Both the position numbers and the translations under genes were made by a program. A stretch of DNA of 64,000 nt from UBA7672 sp963718145 (GTDB lineage: Bacteria; Pseudomonadota; Alphaproteobacteria; Caulobacterales; Hyphomonadaceae): the NCBI GenBank assembly GCA_963718145.1, contig CAVQYJ010000021.1, forward strand, positions 1 to 64,000. The letters run 5' to 3'. Below are positions 14,811-25,187 of this stretch, one piece after another; within the stretch, counting starts at the first letter, position 1; every line of letters begins with the position of its first letter. Under the pieces are notes generated by a model. It saw nothing but the letters and a program-made list of their open reading frames with translations. It was not told where the DNA came from and did no database searches.

Positions 14811-16289
14811 ATGACCAGCATCTCGGGACCGGCAGTCGGCCTGTTGGCATTTGCCTGGGCTGCTACCTGCGGCTCGCAAGCCTTGGCGCAGACCACCCCC
14901 GCCGACCCCACGATCGCGAAGGTCGAGTCCGGCCTTCAATCACGCCTCCAGATCGCCGGCGAACCGGCCGCTACCTGGTCGATCTCGGAACGGATGGCCT
15001 TCTACAAGGCGCCCGGCGTCAGCATCGCCGTCATCAAGGACGGGAAAATAGCGTGGGCGAAGGGCTATGGCGTGCTGGAAGCCGGCAAGCCGCAGCCGGT
15101 AGATACCGAAACGCTCTTCCAGGCGGCGTCGATCTCCAAGCCCACCGCCGCGATCGCCGCGCTGCGCCTGGTCGAACAGGGTAAGCTATCGCTCGATGCG
15201 CCGATCAATGACGCGCTGAAGTCGTGGAAGATTCCCGAGAATGCATTCACAGAGAAGACGCCGGTAACGCTCCGCCACGTCCTCAGCCACGGCGCAGGAT
15301 TCACCGTGAGCGGGTTCCCTGGATACGCGGCGGGAGTCCCCGTGCCGACGGTGCAGCAGGTGCTCGATGGCGAAAAGCCCGCGAACACCCCGGCCGTCCG
15401 CGTCAACAAGCTGCCCGGCGAAAGCTGGCGCTATTCCGGCGGCGGCTTCACCGTTATGCAGCTGGCCATGACGGAAGCCGCGGGCAAGGACTTCGTCGCG
15501 CTCACCGATGACCTGATACTCAAGCCCGCCGGCATGACGCGGTCGACCTATGCGCAGCCGCTGCCCGAGGCCAGCCGCTCCAACGCCGCCACCGCGCACC
15601 GGCAGAATGGCTCGGCCGTCGCGGGTCACAGCCACACCTATCCCGAGCTGACCGCCGCCGGCCTCTGGACCACGCCGAGTGATCTTGCGCGACTTGGCCT
15701 CGCTGTCGTTTCCGCCGCGAAGGGCGAGCCGAACGCCATCCTCAGCCAGGACATGGTGAGGCAGATGCTGACCAAGCAGATCGGCACGTATGGTCTCGGC
15801 TTCGATCTCGCCAATCCCGGCGACGGGCTTGTGTTCCACCACGGCGGATCGAACATGGGCTTCAAGGGCATGTTCGCCGCCTATGCTGACGGCAGCGGCG
15901 GCTTCGCGATCCTGACGAATGGCGACCAGGGCGGCGCGCTCATGCGCGAGATCCAGACATCGCTCGCGGTAGCCTATGGCTGGAAATACGACGCGCCCGA
16001 GATTCGCACCACACTGGCGATCACGCCAGAACGGGCCGCGGGATTCGTGGGCGAATACGTCGTGATGGGAAGCGGCGGCCGACCGGACCTCGTCCTCCGC
16101 ATCACCGCGGATGGCGACAAGCTCTGGATAGAGGCCCCGCCCGCCATTGCGAAGCAGCGCTTCCATATTGCCTCGGAGAAGCAGGCGTTCGCCGCAAACA
16201 GCCCGATGCTGGCCTACACCATGGACTCTGCCGGCAAGGCAGCAACGATCCAGATGAACCCCACCGACATTGCCGTGCGGAGAGACTAG
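14811..16289 (+). CDS. Secreted serine hydrolase, beta-lactamase/S12 family
   Basis: The ATG at 14811 has AGGGG upstream and gives 492 residues with a signal peptide ending SQALAQ (residue 27). The catalytic SxxK is SISK (S107-K110), the second motif is YSG in SWRYSGGGF, and the third is HHGGSNMGF, replacing the KTG of classic enzymes. This is the general esterase/beta-lactamase-like (class C fold) group, which includes carboxypeptidases, esterases and D-aminopeptidases. A C-terminal beta-barrel-like domain (about residues 395-492) follows. The substrate cannot be told. The leader hairpin at 14780-14802 may control its translation. Confidence 0.85.
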   Translation: MTSISGPAVGLLAFAWAATCGSQALAQTTPADPTIAKVESGLQSRLQIAGEPAATWSISERMAFYKAPGVSIAVIKDGKIAWAKGYGVLEAGKPQPVDTETLFQAASISKPTAAIAALRLVEQGKLSLDAPINDALKSWKIPENAFTEKTPVTLRHVLSHGAGFTVSGFPGYAAGVPVPTVQQVLDGEKPANTPAVRVNKLPGESWRYSGGGFTVMQLAMTEAAGKDFVALTDDLILKPAGMTRSTYAQPLPEASRSNAATAHRQNGSAVAGHSHTYPELTAAGLWTTPSDLARLGLAVVSAAKGEPNAILSQDMVRQMLTKQIGTYGLGFDLANPGDGLVFHHGGSNMGFKGMFAAYADGSGGFAILTNGDQGGALMREIQTSLAVAYGWKYDAPEIRTTLAITPERAAGFVGEYVVMGSGGRPDLVLRITADGDKLWIEAPPAIAKQRFHIASEKQAFAANSPMLAYTMDSAGKAATIQMNPTDIAVRRD

Positions 16290-16292
16290 CAG

Positions 16293-16721
16293 CTACCAGG
16301 CCAGCGCTTCCTTCAATGCTGCCTCCAGATCCGCCGACAGGGCCGGGCCCTTCCCGTCGAGATCCGAGGGCGCATCTCCAGGCTCGAGATAGCGCCAGCC
16401 CTGGAAGGGACGCTTCTTGCGCGGCTTGGTGCGGATCAGCTCTGGGTCGAGGTGAATGCGGCACATCGGCTTGCCGTCCTTGTCCTTCACTTCCTCGAAG
16501 CCGACCAGCTTCTGGCGGACAATAGTGAAGTGCTTGATCACCCAGTAGAGCGAGCCGCCATCGAGCATCTCCGCCGCGCGCTTGGGATGCATGCGCGTGT
16601 CGTGGAACGGGTTCGGCGGCTTGCCCTTTTTCTTGAGTTCGGCGGCGCGCTTGTCCTGCCATCCGGCAAGGTCTTCGACGTTCTCGACGCCGACGCACAG
16701 CTTGATCATGTGAAGCGCCAT
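16293..16721 (-). CDS. DUF1489 family protein
   Basis: A 142-residue protein typical of the alphaproteobacterial DUF1489 family: HMIKLCVGVENVEDL at the start, TRMHPKRAAEMLDGGSLYWV, then VRQKLVGFEEV and RPFQGWRYLEPGDAPSDL near the end. The function is unknown, but the family is widely conserved in the class. It is convergent with the serine hydrolase (3-base gap). Confidence 0.85.
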   Translation of the reverse strand: MALHMIKLCVGVENVEDLAGWQDKRAAELKKKGKPPNPFHDTRMHPKRAAEMLDGGSLYWVIKHFTIVRQKLVGFEEVKDKDGKPMCRIHLDPELIRTKPRKKRPFQGWRYLEPGDAPSDLDGKGPALSADLEAALKEALAW

Positions 16722-16760
16722 GGGGCGGAAGCTACCGCGACTCCCCCGTGCCGCAACCCT

Positions 16761-17492
16761 CTAGCGGACGACGCTTGTGAGTTGCACGGGCGTGGCGGGC
16801 GGTTTTGACGCAAGCTCCTGCCGCGCATCGCCGGCGAGGCCGAAGGCGACGTCGGTCAGCGTGACGCGGATGGTGCGGCTCGCCGAAAAACCCCAGCGGC
16901 CGCCTCGGGCTTCCAGTTCGTAGGACGTCACATAGGAGACGCCCCAGCGGTCCGAATAGGCGAAGTCGTAGTCCTGGTTGTATGAGGTGAGCGTCGTGCC
17001 GTCGTCCAGCTTCACGGGTTTCTGGATCGAGTACTGGACCTTTGACAGGTAGCCGTTGGACGGGTCCAGCATCAGTCGTCCGGTCATGCGCGCAGAGAGC
17101 AGCGCGTCGACGGGACCGTCATTGGGCGAGATCTGGTGGCGGAAGTCGATCGCCAGCGCGTCGCCATAGGCGGAGACGCGGGCCTCGCCCAGGCTGGAGC
17201 GCAGGTCGTCGGCGAAGATGCGCACGTCGGCCTGACGTTCGTCCTTCCAGCCGGCGACAACGGCATCGAGCTCTTCGTCCTTGCCGTACTCCATCGTGAC
17301 CTGGAATTGTTCGCCGGCTTCGGCATAGGGGTCATACTCGATGCGGCGGACGGCGGCGCCCGAGACCAGCGTGGCGCGGAAGGCGGCGCGCAGGGCCGGC
17401 GGCGGCTCGACCGCATCCAGGGCCCGCTCGAGCGCGGCTTCGGGCGAGAGATTGCCCCAGGTCACCGCGAACGCGAGAAGCGAAACCGACAT
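16761..17492 (-). CDS. Hypothetical exported protein
   Basis: The ATG at 17492 gives 243 residues with a short, weak signal-like start (MSVSLLAFAVTWGNLSPEAAL). A longer frame to 17639 has no SD and reads poorly. The central part has ordered beta-rich sequence (RRIEYDPYAEAGEQFQVTM, RLMLDPSNGYLSKVQYSI), ending with a YDFAYSDRWGVSYVTSYEL stretch. It may be a small periplasmic beta protein. No family recognised. It is separated from mccA by about 180 bases, in which I see no feature. Confidence 0.55.
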   Translation of the reverse strand: MSVSLLAFAVTWGNLSPEAALERALDAVEPPPALRAAFRATLVSGAAVRRIEYDPYAEAGEQFQVTMEYGKDEELDAVVAGWKDERQADVRIFADDLRSSLGEARVSAYGDALAIDFRHQISPNDGPVDALLSARMTGRLMLDPSNGYLSKVQYSIQKPVKLDDGTTLTSYNQDYDFAYSDRWGVSYVTSYELEARGGRWGFSASRTIRVTLTDVAFGLAGDARQELASKPPATPVQLTSVVR

Positions 17493-17675
17493 GGCTGAAT
17501 TCCGTCCCTGACCCGGCGCGGAGGCTCGCCACGGAATGTGGCCGGAATGCGCCAGCGCGGCCTTGCGACTGCTGAAGGGCGAGGGTTGCGGACGTGTGGT
17601 GAACAATTCCCGAAGAAAGGCGGGCCCGTTTCGGAACAAGGATGGAAAATCCGCCCTGCCGTTCGGGACCGCTCC

Positions 17676-19700
17676 TCACTCCGGCAGTGGTTCGAGCCTG
17701 ACCAGGACGACGCCTTCGGCGGTCTGCGCGCCAGCGATCGCTGAAACCTCGATGATCCTGCCGTCGCGCGGGGCGGCGAGCGTGTGCTCCATCTTCATGG
17801 CTTCCATGACGACCAGCGGCTCGCCCTTCTTCACGTCCCTGCCCGCAACCGCCTTAACCTCGAGCACCTTGCCGGGCATGGGCGCGCGGATGTCGTCGCC
17901 TGCCGCAACGCCATCGAGGATGTGGGAGAACTCCGGCCGGCGCAGGGCAATGGCGCGGCCACGCATGAACAGCACCGGGCCATCCTCGAGCTGGCGCACC
18001 ACGCCGAGCACATCGCCGCCATCGATTGCGCCGGAGACGATCATGCCGCCTGGGATGGGGGCGTCCTCGAGATCGATCTCGAAGCTTTCTGCGCCGATGC
18101 TGGCGCGGGCGATGTTGTGCTCGTCGACCATCAGCTTCACGGCGTGCGTCTCGCCGGCGCCATCCGGCGATGGCAGCTCGAACACGTAGGTCGACTGCGG
18201 CGAGGCGTTGAGGCGGAAGCCGTCGGTGACGTCCCACGGATCGGCGGCGGCGAGAACGGCGCCCTTCAGCGCCGCGGCGCCGAGGATCAGCGCATCGGCC
18301 AGCTCCTGGTCGTCCGGGGCGGCAAGTTCGTTGATGTTGGCCTCGACGAGGTTTGTGGTGGCGATCCCCTCGCGCGCGTCGGGATGGTCGAGCAGGTTCG
18401 CCAGCATTGCGGCGTTGGCGGTGACCGGCCAGATCTCCGCTTCACGCAGCGCTTCGGCCAGCGCATCCATCGCGCCGTCGCGCGTTGGAGCATGAGCGAT
18501 CGCCTTGGCGATCATGCTGTCATAGGTCGCGGGGATCGTGTCGCCTTCCTCCACCGCGCTGTCCAGCCGCAGCGTGACGCCGCCTGCAGGTTCGTCGTGG
18601 AAAGCCGAAAGATCGAAGACTTCGAGATGGCCAGAGCTGGGCAGGAAGCCGCGTGCAGGGTCTTCCGCGCACAGCCGCGCCTCGACTGCGTGGCCGTTCA
18701 ACTTGATCTCGGATTGCGCAGGCAAATTGCCGCCCGAGGCCACGTGCAGCTGCAGCTCGACAAGATCGAGCTCGGTGATCATCTCGGTGACCGGATGCTC
18801 GACCTGCAGCCGGGTGTTCATCTCCATGAACCAGAAGCCGTCCGGCCGCAGCGCGCCGGAGCCGTCGACGATGAATTCGACCGTGCCCGCGTTGCGGTAT
18901 CCGACCGCTTTCGCCGCCATCAGCGCCGCGTCCGTCATCGCCTTGCGCACCGCATCGGTCATGCCCGGCGCCGGCGCTTCCTCGATCACTTTCTGACGCC
19001 GCCGTTGCAGCGAGCAATCGCGCTCGAACAGGTGGATGTAGTTGCCGTGGCTGTCGCCGAAGACCTGCACCTCGATATGGCGCGGGCTCTCGATGAATTT
19101 CTCGACCAGCACGCGATCATCGCCAAAGCTCGCCTTGGCCTCGCGCTGGGCGCTCGCGAGCATCTCGTCGAATTGCTCAGGCGCATCCACGCGTCGCATG
19201 CCGCGCCCGCCGCCGCCAGCGATGGCCTTGATCAGCACGGGATAGCCGATTTTCCTGGACGCCGCCTTCAGCGTCTTCGCGCCCTGATCCTCACCGTGAT
19301 AGCCCGGCGTCACCGGAACACTGTGCTTCTCCATGAGCGCCTTGGCGGCGTCCTTGAGGCCCATGGCGCGGATCGCCTCCGGCGGCGGCCCGATCCATGT
19401 CAACCCAGCCCGGCCCACGGCCTCGGCAAAACCAGCGTTCTCGGAAAGAAAGCCATAACCGGGATGGATGCTTTCCGCCCCTGTATCCAGCGCCGCCTCG
19501 ATGATGCGCTCGCCCTTGAGATAGCTGTCGCTCGCCGGCGCCGTCCCGATCCACACCGCCTCGTCCGCCTCGCGCACGAAGGCCGCCCCGGCATCTGCAT
19601 CGGAATAAACCGCAACCGTCCGCAGCCCGAGCCGGCGGGCGGTACGCATGATTCTGCGGGATATCTCGCCTCGGTTGGCGATCAGGATCGAAGAGAACAT
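17676..19700 (-). CDS. mccA: Methylcrotonyl-CoA carboxylase biotin-containing subunit
   Basis: A 674-residue biotin carboxylase-BCCP fusion. The N-terminal half is biotin carboxylase (LIANRGEISRRIMRTARRLG, the Gly-rich ATP loop AIAGGGGRGMR near residue 165, and the ATP-grasp EMNTRLQVEHPVTE). A linker domain follows, then the C-terminal BCCP with the biotinyl Lys in MEAMKMEHTL. This architecture fits acyl-CoA carboxylase alpha subunits. Methylcrotonyl-CoA is chosen because mccB and a methylglutaconyl-CoA hydratase-like gene share the strand and cluster. It would carboxylate 3-methylcrotonyl-CoA in leucine breakdown. Propionyl- or geranyl-CoA carboxylase is less likely. Confidence 0.9.
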   Translation of the reverse strand: MFSSILIANRGEISRRIMRTARRLGLRTVAVYSDADAGAAFVREADEAVWIGTAPASDSYLKGERIIEAALDTGAESIHPGYGFLSENAGFAEAVGRAGLTWIGPPPEAIRAMGLKDAAKALMEKHSVPVTPGYHGEDQGAKTLKAASRKIGYPVLIKAIAGGGGRGMRRVDAPEQFDEMLASAQREAKASFGDDRVLVEKFIESPRHIEVQVFGDSHGNYIHLFERDCSLQRRRQKVIEEAPAPGMTDAVRKAMTDAALMAAKAVGYRNAGTVEFIVDGSGALRPDGFWFMEMNTRLQVEHPVTEMITELDLVELQLHVASGGNLPAQSEIKLNGHAVEARLCAEDPARGFLPSSGHLEVFDLSAFHDEPAGGVTLRLDSAVEEGDTIPATYDSMIAKAIAHAPTRDGAMDALAEALREAEIWPVTANAAMLANLLDHPDAREGIATTNLVEANINELAAPDDQELADALILGAAALKGAVLAAADPWDVTDGFRLNASPQSTYVFELPSPDGAGETHAVKLMVDEHNIARASIGAESFEIDLEDAPIPGGMIVSGAIDGGDVLGVVRQLEDGPVLFMRGRAIALRRPEFSHILDGVAAGDDIRAPMPGKVLEVKAVAGRDVKKGEPLVVMEAMKMEHTLAAPRDGRIIEVSAIAGAQTAEGVVLVRLEPLPE

Positions 19701-19749
19701 GGGGTCGAACCTAGAGGCCCGTCCGAGTCCTCACAAGGTCTTCGACACC

Positions 19750-20895
19750 TTATCCAACGACGCCCAGAACGATGATGATCAACAGGAAGATGAGAAACCC
19801 CATCAGCGAAAAGAGAAGCTGGAACGGCAGGCGCCAGGCGGCCGAAAACCAGCCCAGTCCATAGCCGCCCTTCAGGTGGAAGTAGGTGTGAACCAACGCA
19901 CCAAGCATCATCGGCACGAACAGAACGCCATCCAGTCCGTGAATCATCGACAGCAAGGCGATGGCGATGAACAGCAACGACACGAAGCTAAGCGAATAGA
20001 GGATATAGACCGTATGGTCGAACAGCGTGGTCCGGCGCCGCCACATGAACATCAGCCAGATCAGCGGCAGGGAGATCGGCACCAGCAGGAAGGCAAACTT
20101 GTAGGCCGCGTTCTGGATCTTGTAGACGGCCAGTTCCGGGTTCAGCAGGTTTTCCCTCAAGCCGCTGTCGAGCACCGCCCAGCCCGTGTTGATCTTGAGG
20201 TCTCCGCTCTGCGCCGCCTCCCGGATGTCGTCGTAGACGGAGCTTCCCGGCTTGCCGCCCACGATGACGTCATCCGCCGCTGCCGGCGGCGCGTCGGAAT
20301 CTTCGGCCGAAGTTGCGGCAGCGCGCAAGCGATCGACAAGCTGCTCTGCCGTATTGACCTGAAGCTGCGCTGACTCGATATCGCCTCCTGTCGCGCCGGA
20401 TGCGGTCCGCTCCGCCAGCTCCGCGCGAGCGCTCTCCAGGTCTGTTTCCGCTTCAGCAACGGCCACGGCCAAATCCGCCGCCTGGGTCGTGGGATCGCCG
20501 ACGCCGATGCGCGGACCGCCGAGAAAGGCGAAGACCGCGAACATCGCGAACACGACGAGCAGGAACATGGCGAGCGGCGAGATGTACCGCGCGCGCTGGC
20601 CGCGAAGATAATTGGCCGTGAGAGTGCCCGGCCGCAGGACGAGCATCGTCAGCGTCCGCCACGCCCGTGTGTCAAACAGGACGAGGCTGCGAACGAATTC
20701 TTCCACCAGGTTGAAGAGTGCATGATGGAGATGCGCGGGCTGGCCGCAACTGGCGCAGTATCTTCCGGCCAGGTCTGCCCCGCAGTTCACGCAAACGCCG
20801 TGACCTGGGCGCTTGCCGGATTTCGATTCATCGATCGCCGAGGCGACGAGGCCTGCGGTGATCGCGGCGCCTGCAGCCTCAACCTCCCCGCTCAT
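19750..20895 (-). CDS. DUF3667 membrane protein with N-terminal zinc ribbon
   Basis: A 381-residue protein. Residues about 34-52 form a zinc ribbon (CVNCGADLAGRYCASCGQ). An amphipathic region follows (LFDTRAWRTLTMLVLRPG), then RGQRARYISPLAMFLLVV opening the first membrane helix. A 70-residue Ala/Glu-rich coiled coil (about 155-215) separates it from four further helices near the C-terminus. This is the DUF3667 layout. Its first 17 bases overlap the end of the DUF817 gene. Function is unknown; its position in a leucine-catabolic cluster may be chance or may mark a transport or sensing role. Confidence 0.8.
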   Translation of the reverse strand: MSGEVEAAGAAITAGLVASAIDESKSGKRPGHGVCVNCGADLAGRYCASCGQPAHLHHALFNLVEEFVRSLVLFDTRAWRTLTMLVLRPGTLTANYLRGQRARYISPLAMFLLVVFAMFAVFAFLGGPRIGVGDPTTQAADLAVAVAEAETDLESARAELAERTASGATGGDIESAQLQVNTAEQLVDRLRAAATSAEDSDAPPAAADDVIVGGKPGSSVYDDIREAAQSGDLKINTGWAVLDSGLRENLLNPELAVYKIQNAAYKFAFLLVPISLPLIWLMFMWRRRTTLFDHTVYILYSLSFVSLLFIAIALLSMIHGLDGVLFVPMMLGALVHTYFHLKGGYGLGWFSAAWRLPFQLLFSLMGFLIFLLIIIVLGVVG

Positions 20896-21682
20896 GGTCC
20901 TGCCCCTTCTGTCCGCCTTGATGCACGGCCGCGACCAGCACGAAGCTGATGAGCATCAGAAGATACCACGAACCCAGCTTTTCGATCGATACCGGCCGCC
21001 AGACGCCATCCTGCCCTGGATAGACCCAGGCCCGTGCAAATGTTCCCACGTTCTCAGCAAACCAGATGAACAGGGCGACCAGCACGAACCCCACCACCAG
21101 CGACAGCGACCGTTCCTGCCGGTCGGGCCGGAAATGCACGAAACAGGCGCCATAGATCAGCGCACTGGCGATGAAGAGGCCAAGGCGGATGTCGATCCAG
21201 TAGTGATGCAGGAAGAAATTGGCGTAGACAGCGACCGCCAGCAGGCCTTGCGCCCAGAGGGGCGGAAAGCGCGAGAACCGAAAATCCAGGATGCGCCACA
21301 CGCGAGCGATATAGCTGCCGACCGAAGCATACATGAAGCCCGAGAACAGCGGCACGCCGGCGATGCGCAGGAAAGCCTCCTCCGGATACAACCACGAGCC
21401 GACGCCGGTCTTGAACACTTCCATCACCGTGCCGACGATGTGGAACACGAGGATGACGCGCGCTTCCTCCCAGGTCTCCAGCTTCGTCGCCAGCATCGCC
21501 GCCTGGATCGCGAGCGCTGAAAGCGTCAGGAAATCGTAGCGGGCAATCGGCGCATCCTTCGGCCAAAAGAAATGCGTGCCCAGCAGCAGAGCCAGCATCA
21601 GCCCGCCGAACAGGCACGACCAGCCGAGCTTGATCCCGAACGAGGTGAACTCGAACAGGAAGCCAGTGACGGGGCCGCGCAC
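20879..21682 (-). CDS. DUF817 family membrane protein (start uncertain)
   Basis: A 267-residue multi-pass protein with about eight helices and the DUF817 pattern: FEFTSFGIKLGWSCLFGG, HFFWPKDAPIARYDFL, KLETWEEARVILVFHIVGT, and GVPLFSGFMYASVGSYIARVW. The annotated GTG at 21682 has no SD. The frame stays open upstream and encodes KLETWLHARREAWRAAFVRG, which looks like real N-terminus, but it offers only a CTG (21736) behind AAGGGG. Function unknown; DUF817 proteins are conserved in many bacteria. Confidence 0.8.
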   Translation of the reverse strand: MRGPVTGFLFEFTSFGIKLGWSCLFGGLMLALLLGTHFFWPKDAPIARYDFLTLSALAIQAAMLATKLETWEEARVILVFHIVGTVMEVFKTGVGSWLYPEEAFLRIAGVPLFSGFMYASVGSYIARVWRILDFRFSRFPPLWAQGLLAVAVYANFFLHHYWIDIRLGLFIASALIYGACFVHFRPDRQERSLSLVVGFVLVALFIWFAENVGTFARAWVYPGQDGVWRPVSIEKLGSWYLLMLISFVLVAAVHQGGQKGQDHERGG

Positions 21683-21782
21683 GAAAGCGGCGCGCCATGC
21701 CTCGCGCCGCGCATGCAGCCACGTTTCCAGCTTCAGCCGGCGGGTTGTCCCCTTGTCAGCGTCCCCGTTCAGCGTGTCCGTC

Positions 21783-22574
21783 CTATCGCGCCCAGCTCGG
21801 CTTGCGCTTTTCGAGGAAGGCGGACAGGCCTTCCTTGCCCTGCGGGCTGACGCGGCGGTGCGCGAGGCGCCTGGCCGTCATGCGCCCAAGCGTTGCATCG
21901 ATCGGCTCGCCCATGACGTCGGCAACCAGCGCCTTGGTGTCGGCGATCGCGGCGGGCGATGCCGCATAGACATGATCGGCATAGTGCTCCATCAGCTTCT
22001 CCATCGCCGTCTCGTCCTCGACCACATGATGGATCAGCCCGATCCGAGCCGCCACGTCGGCGTCGAACCGTTCCGCCGTCACGAACAGCGCCCGCGTCCA
22101 GCGCGGACCGATGGCATTGAGGATATAGGGCGAGATGGTCGCCGGCAGGATGCCGAGCTTCACTTCGGAAAATGCGAAGATCGTCCCCTTCTGCGCAATT
22201 GCGATGTCAGCCGCGGCGGCCAGGCCGCACGCGCCCGCCATGGCCGCACCGTGCAGCAGCGCAATCGTCACCTGCGGAAGCTCGTAGAGACGGCGCAGCA
22301 TTTCCGCCATGGCATAGGCGTCTTCCTCGTTCTCCTTCTCCGAATAATCCGACGCCGCGCGCATCCATTCGAGATCGGCGCCGGCGGAAAACACTGGCCC
22401 CGCCCCGCGGATCAGCACCAGCCTGCATTCAGGGTTCTTGGACAGCGTCTCGAACGCGTCGGTCAATTCCTCGATCACCTGCGCGTTGAAGCTGTTCCGC
22501 TTCTGCGGACGGTTGAGCAGCACCGCCGCCGTCCCTTCAGGCGACACGTCGAGCCGGATGTTCTCATAGGCCAT
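21783..22574 (-). CDS. liuC: Enoyl-CoA hydratase family, probable methylglutaconyl-CoA hydratase
   Basis: A 263-residue crotonase-fold protein. The oxyanion-hole motifs are FSAGADLEWM (about residues 60-69) and GAAMAGACGLAAAADI. The catalytic Glu region is AFSEVKLGILPATISPY, with the Glu-Val-Lys-Leu-Gly-Ile-x-Pro pattern of hydratases. LEWMR after the ADL motif is typical of the LiuC group. Flanking mccA and mccB support hydration of 3-methylglutaconyl-CoA to HMG-CoA in leucine degradation. A HMG-CoA lyase gene is not in this window. Confidence 0.85.
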   Translation of the reverse strand: MAYENIRLDVSPEGTAAVLLNRPQKRNSFNAQVIEELTDAFETLSKNPECRLVLIRGAGPVFSAGADLEWMRAASDYSEKENEEDAYAMAEMLRRLYELPQVTIALLHGAAMAGACGLAAAADIAIAQKGTIFAFSEVKLGILPATISPYILNAIGPRWTRALFVTAERFDADVAARIGLIHHVVEDETAMEKLMEHYADHVYAASPAAIADTKALVADVMGEPIDATLGRMTARRLAHRRVSPQGKEGLSAFLEKRKPSWAR

Positions 22575-22619
22575 GACAGACTCCTTCTGGAGTTTAGATA
22601 GACCCGCACGCAGGCCGCG

Positions 22620-23420
22620 TCACGCCAGCTTGCGGACTTCCGTGACGTTGCGGCGGGCGTCGAGCTGGATCTCGATATCGGCGCGGCGCTGGCCGTTCAT
22701 CATGTGGCGCGTGATCCGTTCATAGTGCGCAATGAAATGCGCGATGCGCGTGCGGTCCGTCGCGGTCAGGGGCCGGCCGAGCAGCCCCTCCTCCTGCTCG
22801 CAGCGCCAGTCCAGCACCACGTCGAACGAGGGCGGGCGCAGATAGAGGATGGCGTCGAGCCGGGCGAACGCCTTCTGGCAGGGCGAGAACAGCGAATCGT
22901 TGACGCTCGTGCGCCAGGCGGCGTTGGGATCATCATTCGCCTCAAGCGGATTGACCGGCCGGCGAAGCTGGTCCGGGTCCTGCGTCGCCGCGCCCAGGCA
23001 CCAGCCGTCGACCAGGATCAGGCTGGGGCGGCCCTTGAACACTGGCCAGCGCATGCGGGCGGCGACATCGTCGGCGACCTTGTCGAACATCGGGATCGGC
23101 GTGTGGCTGTCGGGATCGGCCGCCTGCAGCGCATCCAGCGTGGCGTGGAACAGGTCCATGTCGTGCGTGCCCGGGGGGCCACGCGTGGCGAACAGCGGGT
23201 GCACCCGCATCGCCAGCGACCGCCGCGCCTGCTGGCTGAGATAGACATCGTCGAGCGAGAAATGCGCCACCGACGGATGAGCCGAGGCGCAGGCCATCAC
23301 CAGCGTCGTCTTCCCCGACCCCTGCGGCCCCGCGACGCCCACCACCGGAATACGCCCGCCCGCCCTCTCCCGCGCAATCGCGACGGCCTGGTCGAGGGCG
23401 TTGAGGGCGTCCCGGTTCAT
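22620..23420 (-). CDS. P-loop kinase, glycerate kinase / Tda10-like
   Basis: The ATG at 23420 (SD AGAGAG) gives 266 residues; a TTG at 23456 would overlap the end of mccB. Walker A is GVAGPQGSGKTTL (about residues 28-40). The motif SLDDVYLS follows and MFDKVADDVA lies mid-protein, with ILVDGWCLG as Walker B-like. These features match the uridine-kinase-like family containing plant D-glycerate 3-kinase and yeast Tda10. The substrate is unproven. It sits between mccB and liuC on the same strand, a placement without an obvious biochemical reason. Confidence 0.8.
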   Translation of the reverse strand: MNRDALNALDQAVAIARERAGGRIPVVGVAGPQGSGKTTLVMACASAHPSVAHFSLDDVYLSQQARRSLAMRVHPLFATRGPPGTHDMDLFHATLDALQAADPDSHTPIPMFDKVADDVAARMRWPVFKGRPSLILVDGWCLGAATQDPDQLRRPVNPLEANDDPNAAWRTSVNDSLFSPCQKAFARLDAILYLRPPSFDVVLDWRCEQEEGLLGRPLTATDRTRIAHFIAHYERITRHMMNGQRRADIEIQLDARRNVTEVRKLA

Positions 23421-23436
23421 GGCTCTCTGTTGTAGG

Positions 23437-25059
<1,623 letters not shown>

Positions 25060-25187
25060 GCGCCCCGCCGTTGCTGACGAATCCGGGCAATAAGGTCAGG
25101 CATGCGGGCGGGTGGCAAGGCGCTTGCGACGTCTTACATGAGTGAATCCCCACACCTTTCCTTCAGTCTTGTGCGCTAGAAAGAAGG

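Noticed and set aside
17784..19775. 663-codon plus-strand frame
   Set aside because: It is a complete antisense shadow of mccA, with Arg/His/Gln-rich sequence and no recognisable domain.
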